Positions 42,955 through 51,757 of a DNA stretch of 64,000 bases are shown here, piece by piece. Each line of letters starts with the position of its first letter. The first letter of the stretch is position 1. The stretch covers positions 744,001 through 808,000 of the forward strand of contig NZ_CP110629.1 of NCBI RefSeq assembly GCF_026153455.1. Reading direction: 5' to 3'. A program made the position numbers and the translations under genes. The notes under the pieces are model-generated. The model did no database searches and had not been told where the DNA came from. It saw only the letters and a program-made list of their open reading frames with translations. This DNA comes from Marinimicrobium sp. C6131. GTDB lineage: Bacteria > Pseudomonadota > Gammaproteobacteria > Pseudomonadales > Cellvibrionaceae.

Positions 42955-45363
42955 ATGACTAGGCGATTGAGGAATAGGGGCACGCACTTGAGGCGGGTAT
43001 CCTGGTTGATTCTGTCGATGTTTCTGATTGGTGTTCCTGTTTTCACCCAGGCCGCCGAGGCGCCTGGTGCGCTGACTATTGTTGTGAAAGATCAGACTGA
43101 GCGGCCACTCTCAACCGTGCAGATCACGATCACGGAACGGGAAACCAATTCCACACAATCAGTAGAAACCGACGCTCGAGGTCGCGTTGTCGTTGAACAG
43201 CTCGATCCCGGCCTCTACTCGGTAAGCATCGCGAAAGGCGGGTTTGCTACAGCGTATGAGCCCAGCATACGCGTGATTACGCGCAAAAATGTCCAGATTG
43301 GCTTCGAGCTCAGGCCGCAGACCATTGAGGAAGTGCTGGTTCGAGCACAGCAAGCGGATCGATCGACCGTGGCGTCAGCTTCCAGTACTTATCTTGATAG
43401 AGAAGCGTTGCGAAGTGCGGTTGGCGGTGGCGCCGATCCGCTTCTCTCGCTGGACGGGTTACCTGGCCTGGCATCCACTGGTGAATTCGCAAACTTTAGC
43501 GTACGCGGCCGTGGTCCGAGAGATAATCTCTTATTTGTAGATGACTTTCCCTTTGATAAAGCGGTGCATTTTGATGCATCACTGGGTGAAGACGAAGATG
43601 TCGGAGGCGGCGGGCGTTTCTCGATTTTCGCACCGAACGTTATCAGCGGCGCTGAGTTCTCACCGGGTGGATGGGGGCCGGCCTATGGCGGTAAAGCGGC
43701 TTCGCTACTGAAACTGGAAGTCGCCGATGGTAATCCGAGCCCTTCAGCAAGCCTGCGCCTTGACCTGGCGGGCTTTGAGGTGGGCTACGACGGCCCTGCA
43801 GGTATCACTGAAGACTCTACTTTGCTCGTTTCTGCTCGACGACTGGATTTTGGCGCTCTATTTGAAACGATCGAAGAGCTGGACATCGGCGACCCTGTTT
43901 TAAGAGACGTCATCGTCAAGTCGGTCGTGCCCCTCAACGAGAACCACACCTTCGAAGTTCTATTGATGGATACCCACGAAGACTATACTCGCGGCGTTAC
44001 TCACGTTTTTGAATCGCCCAACTTCGAGGATGCGGCACTTCAAGATTCTGAACAGGACAGTGATCTGTACGGTCTGACACTGCGATCGTTGATCGGTGAC
44101 GAAGCCGTCTTGACCAATAAGGTTTACTACCGAAAAAGCGACAAGGTCAGCTCAGAGGGTGAAGCATTTCCTGATCTGGTGCCTGAGGGGTCCCCCGCGT
44201 CCAGCTTTCCTGTGCGGGAGGACATTATTACCATTGGTGAAGGTGAAACGGAGACCGGCTGGCGAAGCGATTTTGAGACAGGGAATCAATGGGGTGTGTT
44301 CAGTGCCGGCGTTCGATTGACGCAGATTGAATTGGATTACAACACTGTACTGGATGGCGACTGGAACCGGTTTGTCTACGACAGCGATGATTTCAGGCCA
44401 GACCCCGAACAGCGTTACATAGTGTTGACTCCCGAGAATATCAACTCTTCAATAAACCGGAAAGAAACGAGCTATGCGGGCTACGTAGATCAGGTTTTCG
44501 AAACCGGTGATTGGGATTTTGGCACCGGATTGCGGGTCGAACGGGACGGTTTCTCTGATGAAAGCTTGGTGTCGCCCAGGTTCAGCGCCAACTGGCGGCC
44601 GAGTAAAACGGTTCGATACTTTGCGACCGCAGGGCTCTTTCATCAGTCGCCACGGTTTTTAGAGCTTGCCGCCAACGAGTCGAACGATCTTGAGAACGAA
44701 AAAATCACGCATGGAAGTATCGGTATGAAATATTTCCTGACCAACAACTGGTCGGTGTTGACGGAGGCCTATTATCAAGATCTCGACAACCTGGTGGTCG
44801 ACCTTGATCGGACCAGCGGTACCTTTGCCAATAGGGGGGAGGGCACATCCTACGGCGTCGATTTCGTGGTGAACGGTACTATTCGGGAAGGTATTTACGC
44901 TACCGCAACCTACTCTTACAACGATATCGTCATAGATCAGAAGGATGGTCGCGGAGAAGTCGCCGCCGACTTCAGCCGAAAGCATGTCGCGACCCTCGGC
45001 CTGACCTGGGAAATCAGCGACCGCTGGAAGGTCGCCGGACGCTACAAATATCTTTCTGGCCGGCCAGACGAAGAATTCATTATTCACTCAGACGTGCTGG
45101 GACCAGGGCAGCCTCTGCGATACTCAAAAGAGATTACTGAGCGTAATATTGGTCGTAAAGACGATTACAGCTTAGTGAACCTTCGGGTTGACTATCGGCG
45201 CGCTTTTGGCCCCATAGATGTGACATCCTTTCTCGATGTCATCAATGTAACGGCAGCGTCTTCGAGTGACGACGCCGAGTTTGACTATCGCCGAGGCCTC
45301 GAAGTGGAAGACAGTAGCGAAGCCGAGCCTTTGATTGGTCTGCGGCTGGACTATGCTTGGTAA
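42955..45363 (+). CDS. TonB-dependent outer-membrane receptor
   Basis: An 802-residue receptor: signal peptide to about residue 34 (FTQAAEA), carboxypeptidase-like regulatory domain (residues 38-120, GALTIVVKDQTERPLSTVQI), plug domain (about 125-250, LPGLASTGEFANFSVRGRG) and a beta-barrel ending in an aromatic residue (RLDYAW). It resembles the receptors that import oligosaccharides or degradation products in marine Gammaproteobacteria. It is followed 54 bases later by a two-component system that may control it. Substrate is not evident; the tannase-like esterase upstream suggests plant-derived compounds (inference). Confidence 0.88.
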   Translation: MTRRLRNRGTHLRRVSWLILSMFLIGVPVFTQAAEAPGALTIVVKDQTERPLSTVQITITERETNSTQSVETDARGRVVVEQLDPGLYSVSIAKGGFATAYEPSIRVITRKNVQIGFELRPQTIEEVLVRAQQADRSTVASASSTYLDREALRSAVGGGADPLLSLDGLPGLASTGEFANFSVRGRGPRDNLLFVDDFPFDKAVHFDASLGEDEDVGGGGRFSIFAPNVISGAEFSPGGWGPAYGGKAASLLKLEVADGNPSPSASLRLDLAGFEVGYDGPAGITEDSTLLVSARRLDFGALFETIEELDIGDPVLRDVIVKSVVPLNENHTFEVLLMDTHEDYTRGVTHVFESPNFEDAALQDSEQDSDLYGLTLRSLIGDEAVLTNKVYYRKSDKVSSEGEAFPDLVPEGSPASSFPVREDIITIGEGETETGWRSDFETGNQWGVFSAGVRLTQIELDYNTVLDGDWNRFVYDSDDFRPDPEQRYIVLTPENINSSINRKETSYAGYVDQVFETGDWDFGTGLRVERDGFSDESLVSPRFSANWRPSKTVRYFATAGLFHQSPRFLELAANESNDLENEKITHGSIGMKYFLTNNWSVLTEAYYQDLDNLVVDLDRTSGTFANRGEGTSYGVDFVVNGTIREGIYATATYSYNDIVIDQKDGRGEVAADFSRKHVATLGLTWEISDRWKVAGRYKYLSGRPDEEFIIHSDVLGPGQPLRYSKEITERNIGRKDDYSLVNLRVDYRRAFGPIDVTSFLDVINVTAASSSDDAEFDYRRGLEVEDSSEAEPLIGLRLDYAW

Positions 45364-45417
45364 CTGGGCTTGGCAAGTTGGGCGTGGTAAATCGTGTCTG
45401 GTAAGGGAGGGCAGTAG

Positions 45418-46122
45418 ATGGTACGCAATTTGGGCGATGTGCCAATTAGAGCGTTGATTGTCGAAGACAACCGCGATATCTGCGGGAACATCGCCGCGTA
45501 CCTTGAAAAGCATAGTTATGTCCTGGATTTTGCCTATGACGGTATTAGGGCCATGCACCTGGCGTTATCGAATACCTACGACGTTATTGTTCTGGATTTG
45601 ATGCTTCCAGGAATGGATGGCCTGAGTTTCTGCAGGAAACTGCGAGCTGAAGGCTCAGTGGGAACACCCGTTCTTATGCTGACGGCGAGAGACACGCTTG
45701 ACGATAAACTCAAAGGATTTGAGGCCGGAGCCGATGACTACCTGGTCAAACCATTCGCCCTGCAGGAGTTGCATGCGAGACTTCAGGCGCTGTACAAACG
45801 CAGTCACCGAAACACTGACAATCTGTTGACTGTGGGTGATCTGACGATGAACAGATCCACGCTGCAGGTGCATCGTGCGGGGCGTCGGGTCGATCTCACT
45901 CCTGCTGGGATGAGGCTGCTGGAACGATTGATGGAGGAGGCTCCGGCGGTTGTGGCTCGCGATGATCTCGAAACGTTGTTGTGGGCTGACGAGCGCCCCG
46001 ATGGTGATGCGCTTCGCTCGCACTTGTACAGGCTGAGGCAGGCTGTCGATGGGCCCTTCGATACCCCGCTGATCCATACGGTGCACCGCATCGGGTATCG
46101 AATTGCAGAGGGTGATCAATAA
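45418..46122 (+). CDS. OmpR/PhoB-family response regulator
   Basis: The 234-residue regulator has a receiver domain with the acidic pocket ED17-18, phosphoaspartate D60 (VIVLDLMLPGMDG) and K111 (YLVKPF), then an OmpR-type winged helix (residues 135-232, RSHLYRLRQAVD and HTVHRIGYRI). AGGGAGGG stands before the ATG. It overlaps the sensor kinase gene by one base. Likely targets are the adjacent receptor and esterase genes. Confidence 0.93.
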   Translation: MVRNLGDVPIRALIVEDNRDICGNIAAYLEKHSYVLDFAYDGIRAMHLALSNTYDVIVLDLMLPGMDGLSFCRKLRAEGSVGTPVLMLTARDTLDDKLKGFEAGADDYLVKPFALQELHARLQALYKRSHRNTDNLLTVGDLTMNRSTLQVHRAGRRVDLTPAGMRLLERLMEEAPAVVARDDLETLLWADERPDGDALRSHLYRLRQAVDGPFDTPLIHTVHRIGYRIAEGDQ

Positions 46123-47375
46123 TGTACCGGCGCAGCTTGCGCAAGCGTGTCGCAATTGCCTTTGCGATATGTATTGCTACGCTCAGTGTGGTCTGGGGAC
46201 TCGCGTTCTTCGCTGCGATCAGGTTGAGTGAAGACCGTGTGCTGGTGAATCAGCTACAGCGTGCCGCCGAAAGCTATCCCTCTCTGACGACGAACCTTCG
46301 CGGATACGATGAGGCCCGTAGCTTGCCGGAGCCACTCAGGGAGTGGGGGCAGACAAACCCCGATGAGGGATTGTACGAATTCGCTGCCGAGGAATTGCAC
46401 GTCGCGGTAGTGCCTGTCGACAATGAACAAAGAAACGCCTTTGTGGTTTTCGACGTTGCCGGGATTGAGGCGGCATCATCAGAGGACTGGTGGTGGCTGC
46501 TCCTTATCACCGGTGTCGTGGGTGCGCTCGGCGTTATTGGTTTCGGGCTGGGAATCGTTGTGATGCGCAGAGCCGTCGCCCCTGTTTGGCAGCTCGCCAA
46601 AATGGTCGAGAACATCGACCTGGAAAACCTATCGGCTGGAGATCATAAACGCATAGAGGCTAGCCGGTTCGGCGATGATGAAGTCGGCATGCTCGCTGAG
46701 ACCATCGAGAAGACTGTTGAGCGCATCAGCGCTTTTGTTGCGAGGGAGCGATATTTTACCAGTTCAGCCAGTCATGAGTTGCGCACGCCGATCACAGTGA
46801 TTACAGGCGCGCTCGAGCTTCTGGAGCAAAGCGAGCTGTCAACGACCGATGTGGAGGTGGTGGCTCGAATAAGGCGTGCGACGCTCGAAATGAGAACCAC
46901 GATTGAAATGTTCTTGTGCCTTGCCCGGGAAACCGACGATGGGTTGTACGAGGAGCAGTTCTTAGTGATGCCGCTGGTAAGGCAGGCGATAGACCAGCAG
47001 CGCTACCTGTTGAACGACAAGTCCGTCGATGTTGAAATTGACCTGATCGATATTGAAATCGGTGATCTGTCAAAACCCATGGCCAGAGGACATGCGCAGG
47101 CTTTTTCTATCGCGGTCAACAATCTGGTGCGTAATGCGTTCGAGCACACGCTCGACGGCCAGGGGCCGATTACGATTCATGTCGACGAGCGTGAGCTATT
47201 CATTACCAACCAGGTGCGCAGCGACTCTGATGAACGGCACATGTCGATCGAGGCGGCGTCGCCAAACGGGTATGGTCTGGGTCTGGGTATCGTTCAACGG
47301 CTGTGTGAGCGCAATGGCTGGTTGTTTTCATTGCGCGCTGATGAGGTGAGTGTAGCCGCCCGCCTCTCGTGGTGA
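46122..47375 (+). CDS. Two-component sensor histidine kinase
   Basis: A 417-residue kinase with two membrane helices (about residues 9-33 and 124-147) enclosing a periplasmic sensor of some 90 residues, a HAMP-like linker, a HisKA domain with H218 in SASHELRTP and an HATPase with NNLVRNAFEHT and GYGLGLGIVQRL. The G1 box region (RELFITNQV) has Asn where Asp is usual. It pairs with the preceding regulator (one-base overlap). The ligand is unknown. Confidence 0.9.
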   Translation: MYRRSLRKRVAIAFAICIATLSVVWGLAFFAAIRLSEDRVLVNQLQRAAESYPSLTTNLRGYDEARSLPEPLREWGQTNPDEGLYEFAAEELHVAVVPVDNEQRNAFVVFDVAGIEAASSEDWWWLLLITGVVGALGVIGFGLGIVVMRRAVAPVWQLAKMVENIDLENLSAGDHKRIEASRFGDDEVGMLAETIEKTVERISAFVARERYFTSSASHELRTPITVITGALELLEQSELSTTDVEVVARIRRATLEMRTTIEMFLCLARETDDGLYEEQFLVMPLVRQAIDQQRYLLNDKSVDVEIDLIDIEIGDLSKPMARGHAQAFSIAVNNLVRNAFEHTLDGQGPITIHVDERELFITNQVRSDSDERHMSIEAASPNGYGLGLGIVQRLCERNGWLFSLRADEVSVAARLSW

Positions 47376-47465
47376 CGACGGGACAACGTGGCCAATCCGC
47401 CAGGGAGTCCAGGTAAGTCCGGTTAAACCCGGAGAAGTCCACCATGGCATCCAGATCATTCAGGG

Positions 47466-47810
47466 ATGAGTGTGCTCCCGCCGGATATCCGCTTTTCTCA
47501 GACCCCCGCCAACGCCAGTCAGCTTTGCCAGCAGAGCCCGGAAACACTCGAGCAGTTCTTACGTTGTAATCCCCAGGTTGCCAGCGGCAATACCACGATG
47601 CCGGGGCACTCCGCGTACAATATTTCGTCGGAGTCCACTGTGGCGTCGAGGATAGTGACGCAACAATTCAACAGCCTGCCAATGACCGCTCGCCAGAATC
47701 TTGATCAATGTGTTGCGGACTATGGTTATGATGTTCATGCCCTGGCCGAGTTCTACGAGCGCCACCGCCCTAAGCAACGCCGGGCGCGGTATCACGCTGA
47801 CCGAGTGTAG
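47466..47810 (+). CDS. Hypothetical protein, possible toxin remnant
   Basis: A 114-codon frame with weak ribosome site (CAGGG). It contains cysteines at positions 21, 34 and 82 and an evenly hydrophilic sequence such as LPMTARQNLDQCVADYGYD. I recognise no family. It precedes a 37-codon hydrophobic fragment and a small membrane protein, an arrangement that looks like a decayed effector with its immunity gene. It could also be a chance frame. Confidence 0.35.
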   Translation: MSVLPPDIRFSQTPANASQLCQQSPETLEQFLRCNPQVASGNTTMPGHSAYNISSESTVASRIVTQQFNSLPMTARQNLDQCVADYGYDVHALAEFYERHRPKQRRARYHADRV

Positions 47811-47916
47811 TCGAGATCGGGGAATCCACGTGTCGGATATGCATGAGGGGCAGAAGGTGAGCCGACTTTCTTAGGCGCTACGGTACTCCGGCCGTTTAGC
47901 GTTAGCGGCGACTCCA

Positions 47917-48030
47917 ATGGGGTGGGCGGTCATTATCGGCTCAAGTATTGCCATTGGTGCGGTCGCGGCCTATCAGGCAGATAAGTTTGGGCAGGGTTTT
48001 ATCGGGCGAATGTGGGATAGGATTTTCTGA
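47917..48030 (+). pseudogene. Fragment of a membrane-active protein C-terminus
   Basis: The 37-residue frame MGWAVIIGSSIAIGAVAA... ends in FIGRMWDRIF and stops one base before the next gene's ATG region (TGAGATG). A glycine-rich helix at the very end of a frame followed at once by a small membrane protein is typical of pore-type toxin C-termini next to their immunity genes. No matching N-terminal part is in frame upstream, so it looks like a relic. Confidence 0.35.
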
Positions 48031-48031
48031 G

Positions 48032-48388
48032 ATGGCATTGGATTGGTTTTTGATCTATGACATTGTAGGGGCGTTAAGTCTAATTCTAATGGGCGTTTTC
48101 TGGGTCGTCTTTTTATTCTATTCGGTGAGAAGGATTGAAAAGGGAATAGTGGCAGAAGGGAAGCCCAGGCCTTGCCAATGGGATCCTATGGGACTTAGGG
48201 CCTTTTTCTATGCCTGGAAGGTTTCTTTCCCCTTAAAGTTTTTGCGGTATGTCGACGATGGGGTAATTGATCCTCATGATGTTAAGCGATATTCAAATAA
48301 TGTCGACTTTTGGTTGGCCTCTATCTTAAATGTCGCTTCGCATACGTTTTTCTTAATGGTTCTTGTGAGCTGGGTCGTTGGTCTATAG
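48032..48388 (+). CDS. Small membrane protein, possible immunity protein
   Basis: The ATG at 48032 directly follows the stop of the hydrophobic fragment and gives 118 residues. There are two clear membrane helices (residues 5-30, LIYDIVGALSLILMGVFWVV; and 95-118, ILNVASHTFFLMVLVSW) with a basic, aromatic loop between them. This size and position fit an immunity protein protecting the inner membrane against a pore-forming toxin. The family is not recognised and the role is inferred from position only. Confidence 0.55.
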   Translation: MALDWFLIYDIVGALSLILMGVFWVVFLFYSVRRIEKGIVAEGKPRPCQWDPMGLRAFFYAWKVSFPLKFLRYVDDGVIDPHDVKRYSNNVDFWLASILNVASHTFFLMVLVSWVVGL

Positions 48389-48448
48389 CAGACACTTGCA
48401 TGAAAAAGTCAGCCACTAGTTATGAACGTCGCGAGCGGGCATTGTCTG

Positions 48449-48868
48449 TCACTGCGAAAATGGATTCAAGACTACCGTGCCTGTGCCCTCAAAGTCTCGT
48501 TCGTTGCGGGTCACCAAGGTGAGTTGGTGCACCTGCGCCGTAGCGGCAATCAGGGCGTCCCGCTCCGGTTGGGGATCGGGCGTGTGGAGATGAGCGCAGC
48601 GTCTCGCGACAGCCTCATCCACTGGTAAAATCCGGTGCTGAAACTCGGGTAATACTTGTTCTTCCAGCCACCGGCGTAGAACGGCGCCTTGGCGTTTGTC
48701 CTTTCGCTCAATTCGCAAGACACCCAGTTCCAGCTCCAGAACAGAGATCGCGGACAGATAGAGCAGCTCCGGGCTGACTTCGTCGGCCCACTGCACTACG
48801 CCGGCATCGGCGCGGCCGCTGGCCGCTTTGCGCAATTCCGAGATGATATTGGTATCGAGCAGGTACAT
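48449..48868 (-). CDS. VapC/FitB-like PIN-domain toxin
   Basis: The 139-residue protein is a PIN-domain RNase with the four acidic residues in place: D5 (LLDTNIISEL), E45 region (ISVLELELG), D104 region (QPERDALIAATA) and D124 region (TRNERDF). PIN toxins of this type cut tRNA or rRNA when freed from their antitoxin. Its start overlaps the antitoxin stop by one base. Confidence 0.92.
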   Translation of the reverse strand: MYLLDTNIISELRKAASGRADAGVVQWADEVSPELLYLSAISVLELELGVLRIERKDKRQGAVLRRWLEEQVLPEFQHRILPVDEAVARRCAHLHTPDPQPERDALIAATAQVHQLTLVTRNERDFEGTGTVVLNPFSQ

Positions 48869-49122
48869 CAGTCCAGCTCTGCCGGTTTGAGCCCCAGGCG
48901 GCGGGTTACGGGTTCAAATTCCACTTCGGTGGCTGCCGGGCTGGAGAGGCGCTCAACGATTGACGTGCGCTTGCCGGTCAAACGCTGGTACTCCGCGTAA
49001 CTCATCATTACGTGGGAAGGTTGCCCCCGGTCGGTAATAATGACCGGGCCAGTCAGTGAAGACTTTTTGATCCGGCTCAGCGCCTGATTCAGTTCCCTGC
49101 TGGAAACAGTCTGCTTTGTCAT
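48868..49122 (-). CDS. Phd/YefM-type antitoxin
   Basis: An 84-residue DNA-binding antitoxin with the Phd/YefM N-terminus (VSSRELNQALSRIKKSSLTGPVIITDRG, VMMSYAEYQRL) and an acidic C-terminal tail that should bind the PIN toxin. It is the first gene of the toxin-antitoxin operon and probably represses it. Such modules often stabilise mobile DNA, which fits the surrounding accessory genes. A GGAGGTGG-like ribosome site precedes the ATG. Confidence 0.9.
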   Translation of the reverse strand: MTKQTVSSRELNQALSRIKKSSLTGPVIITDRGQPSHVMMSYAEYQRLTGKRTSIVERLSSPAATEVEFEPVTRRLGLKPAELD

Positions 49123-49340
49123 AACCCACCTCCGGTGAGATCTCTGATGGATGTGACTACGTTACTACAATCTCAGGGTTTTTGCCACAGATAACCAAAA
49201 GGCGTCAGCGCCGGCTAGCTCCGCAACGTTGTGCGCCTATTCACAAAACGGTAACCACCGGTGTCGCTCACCTTGCGGCTTTCCAGTCCGCTGATTAGAC
49301 TTCGGTCTGGTTTCGATTTCTGACCAAGGACGATGCGTAT

Positions 49341-50441
49341 ATGGACGACGCGCCACAACTCTATCTTTCCGGCATGGGCATGGTAAACGCCATTGGTGGC
49401 TCCGTTTCCATGGTCTGGGCGGCGGCCGGTGCCGGTATCAACCGCTACACCCTCTCCCGCTTTGTCGATGACCGCGGCAACCCCATCCGGCTGGCGCCGG
49501 TGCCTGATGAGGTGTTTTATCACCCGGGCTGGGCGCTGGATGAGGGCGACTTTCACAGCGAACCGCAAGACCATGCCATCAAAATGGCGCTTCACGCTTT
49601 GGGTCAGGTGGCAGAGCAGGGCGCCTTTCCCGAGCAGGCGCCGCTGATTCTGGCCATGAACGAGCCCGAGCTGTGCGCCGATTGCCTTCCCCTGGATAAA
49701 CTCAAAGCCAACCTGGCTCTGGCAGGCCATGATTGGCTGTCGCCGGAATTGCTGCGAAACCTGCACACGGGCCGTGCGGCGGGCCTGGAGGCCGTGGCCT
49801 TCGCTTACGATTACTTGGCGGAGACTTACCCGCAAGGCATGGTCATTGGCGCCAGCGACTCACCCAACCATTACACCCGCCTGCGCATACCGGAAAAGCA
49901 GAGCCGGCTCCTGACCTTGGGACCAAACGATGGCTACGCGCCGGGGGAGGGCGCGGCGTTTGTGGTCCTGACCGCAGACCCAGCGAGGGCTCTGGAGGAG
50001 AATGGGCAAATCATCGTGGTACATCCGCCGGGCCTGGCTCGGGAAACCGGGCATTGGTTCAGCGACGAACACTATCGGGGCGAGGGGCTGGACGCCGCGT
50101 TCAAAGCGGCGCTGGCGGACTACAACGGCCCGGCCATCCACAGTATCTACAGCAGCATGAACGGCGAACGTTATTGGGCCAAGGAATACGGCGTGGCCAT
50201 GACCCGCAGCCGGGACCGGTTGAGTGATGACGTCCATTTGGTGCATCCGGCCGAGTATTACGGCGATCTGGGCAGTGCCACGGCCCCCTCGCTGCTGGCG
50301 CTGGCCGCGTTTGATCTGCTGAAAAACACCAGGGCGCAGAGCCACCTGGTGTACAGCTCATCCGATGCCGGCCTGCGTGGCGCACTGATCGTGGAAAAAC
50401 GCCCCAGGGCAATGGAAATCAGCAAAGGAGAAGCGATATGA
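49341..50441 (+). CDS. Ketosynthase-like protein of type VI cargo cluster, no catalytic cysteine
   Basis: The 366-residue protein has the thiolase/beta-ketoacyl synthase fold pattern (SGMGMVNAIGGSVSMVWAAAGAG at the start, PNDGYAPGEGAAFVVL later). Where active enzymes carry TACSAG, it reads TGRAAG (residues 143-148), with R145 in place of the nucleophilic cysteine, so it is probably not a synthase. Such proteins are regularly encoded beside VgrG, DUF4150 and DUF2235 genes of type VI secretion and may help load effectors. It overlaps the DUF2235 gene by four bases. Confidence 0.78.
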   Translation: MDDAPQLYLSGMGMVNAIGGSVSMVWAAAGAGINRYTLSRFVDDRGNPIRLAPVPDEVFYHPGWALDEGDFHSEPQDHAIKMALHALGQVAEQGAFPEQAPLILAMNEPELCADCLPLDKLKANLALAGHDWLSPELLRNLHTGRAAGLEAVAFAYDYLAETYPQGMVIGASDSPNHYTRLRIPEKQSRLLTLGPNDGYAPGEGAAFVVLTADPARALEENGQIIVVHPPGLARETGHWFSDEHYRGEGLDAAFKAALADYNGPAIHSIYSSMNGERYWAKEYGVAMTRSRDRLSDDVHLVHPAEYYGDLGSATAPSLLALAAFDLLKNTRAQSHLVYSSSDAGLRGALIVEKRPRAMEISKGEAI

Positions 50442-51757
50442 CACAGGTGGGCGAGAGCGTGTTTGTGCCCCAGCCGCCCAATAGCGGCGGTGATGAGGAT
50501 GACGAGCGCAAGAAAAAGATCAGTGTTCGGTTGCTGTTGTTTTTTGATGGGACGGCCAATAACCGAACGAATGTGGAGGAGCGGGAGAAAAATACTGAGG
50601 TGTACCAGGCGTTGGCCGATCAGTGGGTGGGACTGAAGGCCTACCAAAGCTATAACAATGGCAAGTCCAATATTGCCTTATTGGAGGCGCAAGTCGATGA
50701 CAAGAAGGCGCCTGAACCTTTCCAGCATGCTCTCAAGTTGTATGTTGAAGGCGCTGGCACTGAAGACCGGGAAGCGGATCATCGCCGAGGGTTGGCAATG
50801 GGAATAGGGTCTACCGGTATAGACGCGAAGGTGAAAAAAGGTATTGAGAAAGCGGTGTCAAAACTGAGGAAGCTTTTCCAGAGCGCGGACGAAGACACCA
50901 CGCTGAAGCAATTGGCTATTGATTTGTTTGGATTTAGCCGTGGCGCCGCGAGTGCGCGCTACTGTATCCATAAGCTGATGGACGCAGGCGGTGAGCCAAT
51001 ATCCGAGCAGCTGGAGGTTGAGGGATTTCCCGCCGATAAAATCGAGATCAACCTGGTCGGACTGTTTGATACTGTCTCCTCCCATGGGATGTCGTTCAAT
51101 AACGATGTGAGCACGCTCAAGCTGGATTCGATTCGCAGAGCCAAACGCGTTGTTCAGTTGGAGGCTTCGGAGGAGTACCGAAGAAACTTTTCCCTGACCA
51201 CTATTGATAGTGCCGGCGGGAAAGGGCAGCGTATTTGCCTGCCCGGCGCCCATAGTGATGTGGGTGGAGGCTATCGCTCTGGCCCCGAGGCTCAGGTCGT
51301 CTATCGGGGGCATCAGCGGGATCGCCACAGCGATCGGGACTGGCTTCTGGCGCAAGGCTGGTATCGCCCGGAGGAGCTCAGGCTACCCACTTCCCGCAAT
51401 ACGTTGAGCCACGTTATTCATGCCGAGCGGGAGCTGGTGAAAACCAGCTACAGCAAAATCCCTTTGGAACTGATGGCGGAGTTTATTCAGGATGAGGGGG
51501 TGGCCATGAATAAGCAAAAATTCCCGGAACTTGTTGATTTGAGCGAAGAGTCTGACGAATTGCAGGAGTTGCAGAGTCGCATACAGGCTTACGTGGCATC
51601 GGGTAGTGAATCCAGGCCAGAACACTGGCAGGGTCGTGACCCCTTGCTTCGTATTATTCGCCATCAGTACCTGCATCTTTCTGCGCATTATTCGAGTGTG
51701 GGGATGTCTCCGAGACTTCACGAAGGTCAACGCAGGCGAAAATACCATGAAGGTTAA
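50438..51757 (+). CDS. DUF2235 lipase, probable type VI secretion effector (Tle1-like)
   Basis: A 439-residue alpha/beta hydrolase of the DUF2235 family. It has LLLFFDGTANNR near the start, the nucleophile elbow LFGFSRGAASAR (S167), D211 in GLFDTVSSHG and H272 in LPGAHSDVGGGY, forming the expected triad. Tle1-type effectors are phospholipases injected into the periplasm of rival bacteria. It lacks a signal peptide, as expected for type VI cargo. Its end overlaps the DUF2931 lipoprotein gene by 11 bases, which is the likely immunity gene. Confidence 0.87.
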   Translation: MTQVGESVFVPQPPNSGGDEDDERKKKISVRLLLFFDGTANNRTNVEEREKNTEVYQALADQWVGLKAYQSYNNGKSNIALLEAQVDDKKAPEPFQHALKLYVEGAGTEDREADHRRGLAMGIGSTGIDAKVKKGIEKAVSKLRKLFQSADEDTTLKQLAIDLFGFSRGAASARYCIHKLMDAGGEPISEQLEVEGFPADKIEINLVGLFDTVSSHGMSFNNDVSTLKLDSIRRAKRVVQLEASEEYRRNFSLTTIDSAGGKGQRICLPGAHSDVGGGYRSGPEAQVVYRGHQRDRHSDRDWLLAQGWYRPEELRLPTSRNTLSHVIHAERELVKTSYSKIPLELMAEFIQDEGVAMNKQKFPELVDLSEESDELQELQSRIQAYVASGSESRPEHWQGRDPLLRIIRHQYLHLSAHYSSVGMSPRLHEGQRRRKYHEG

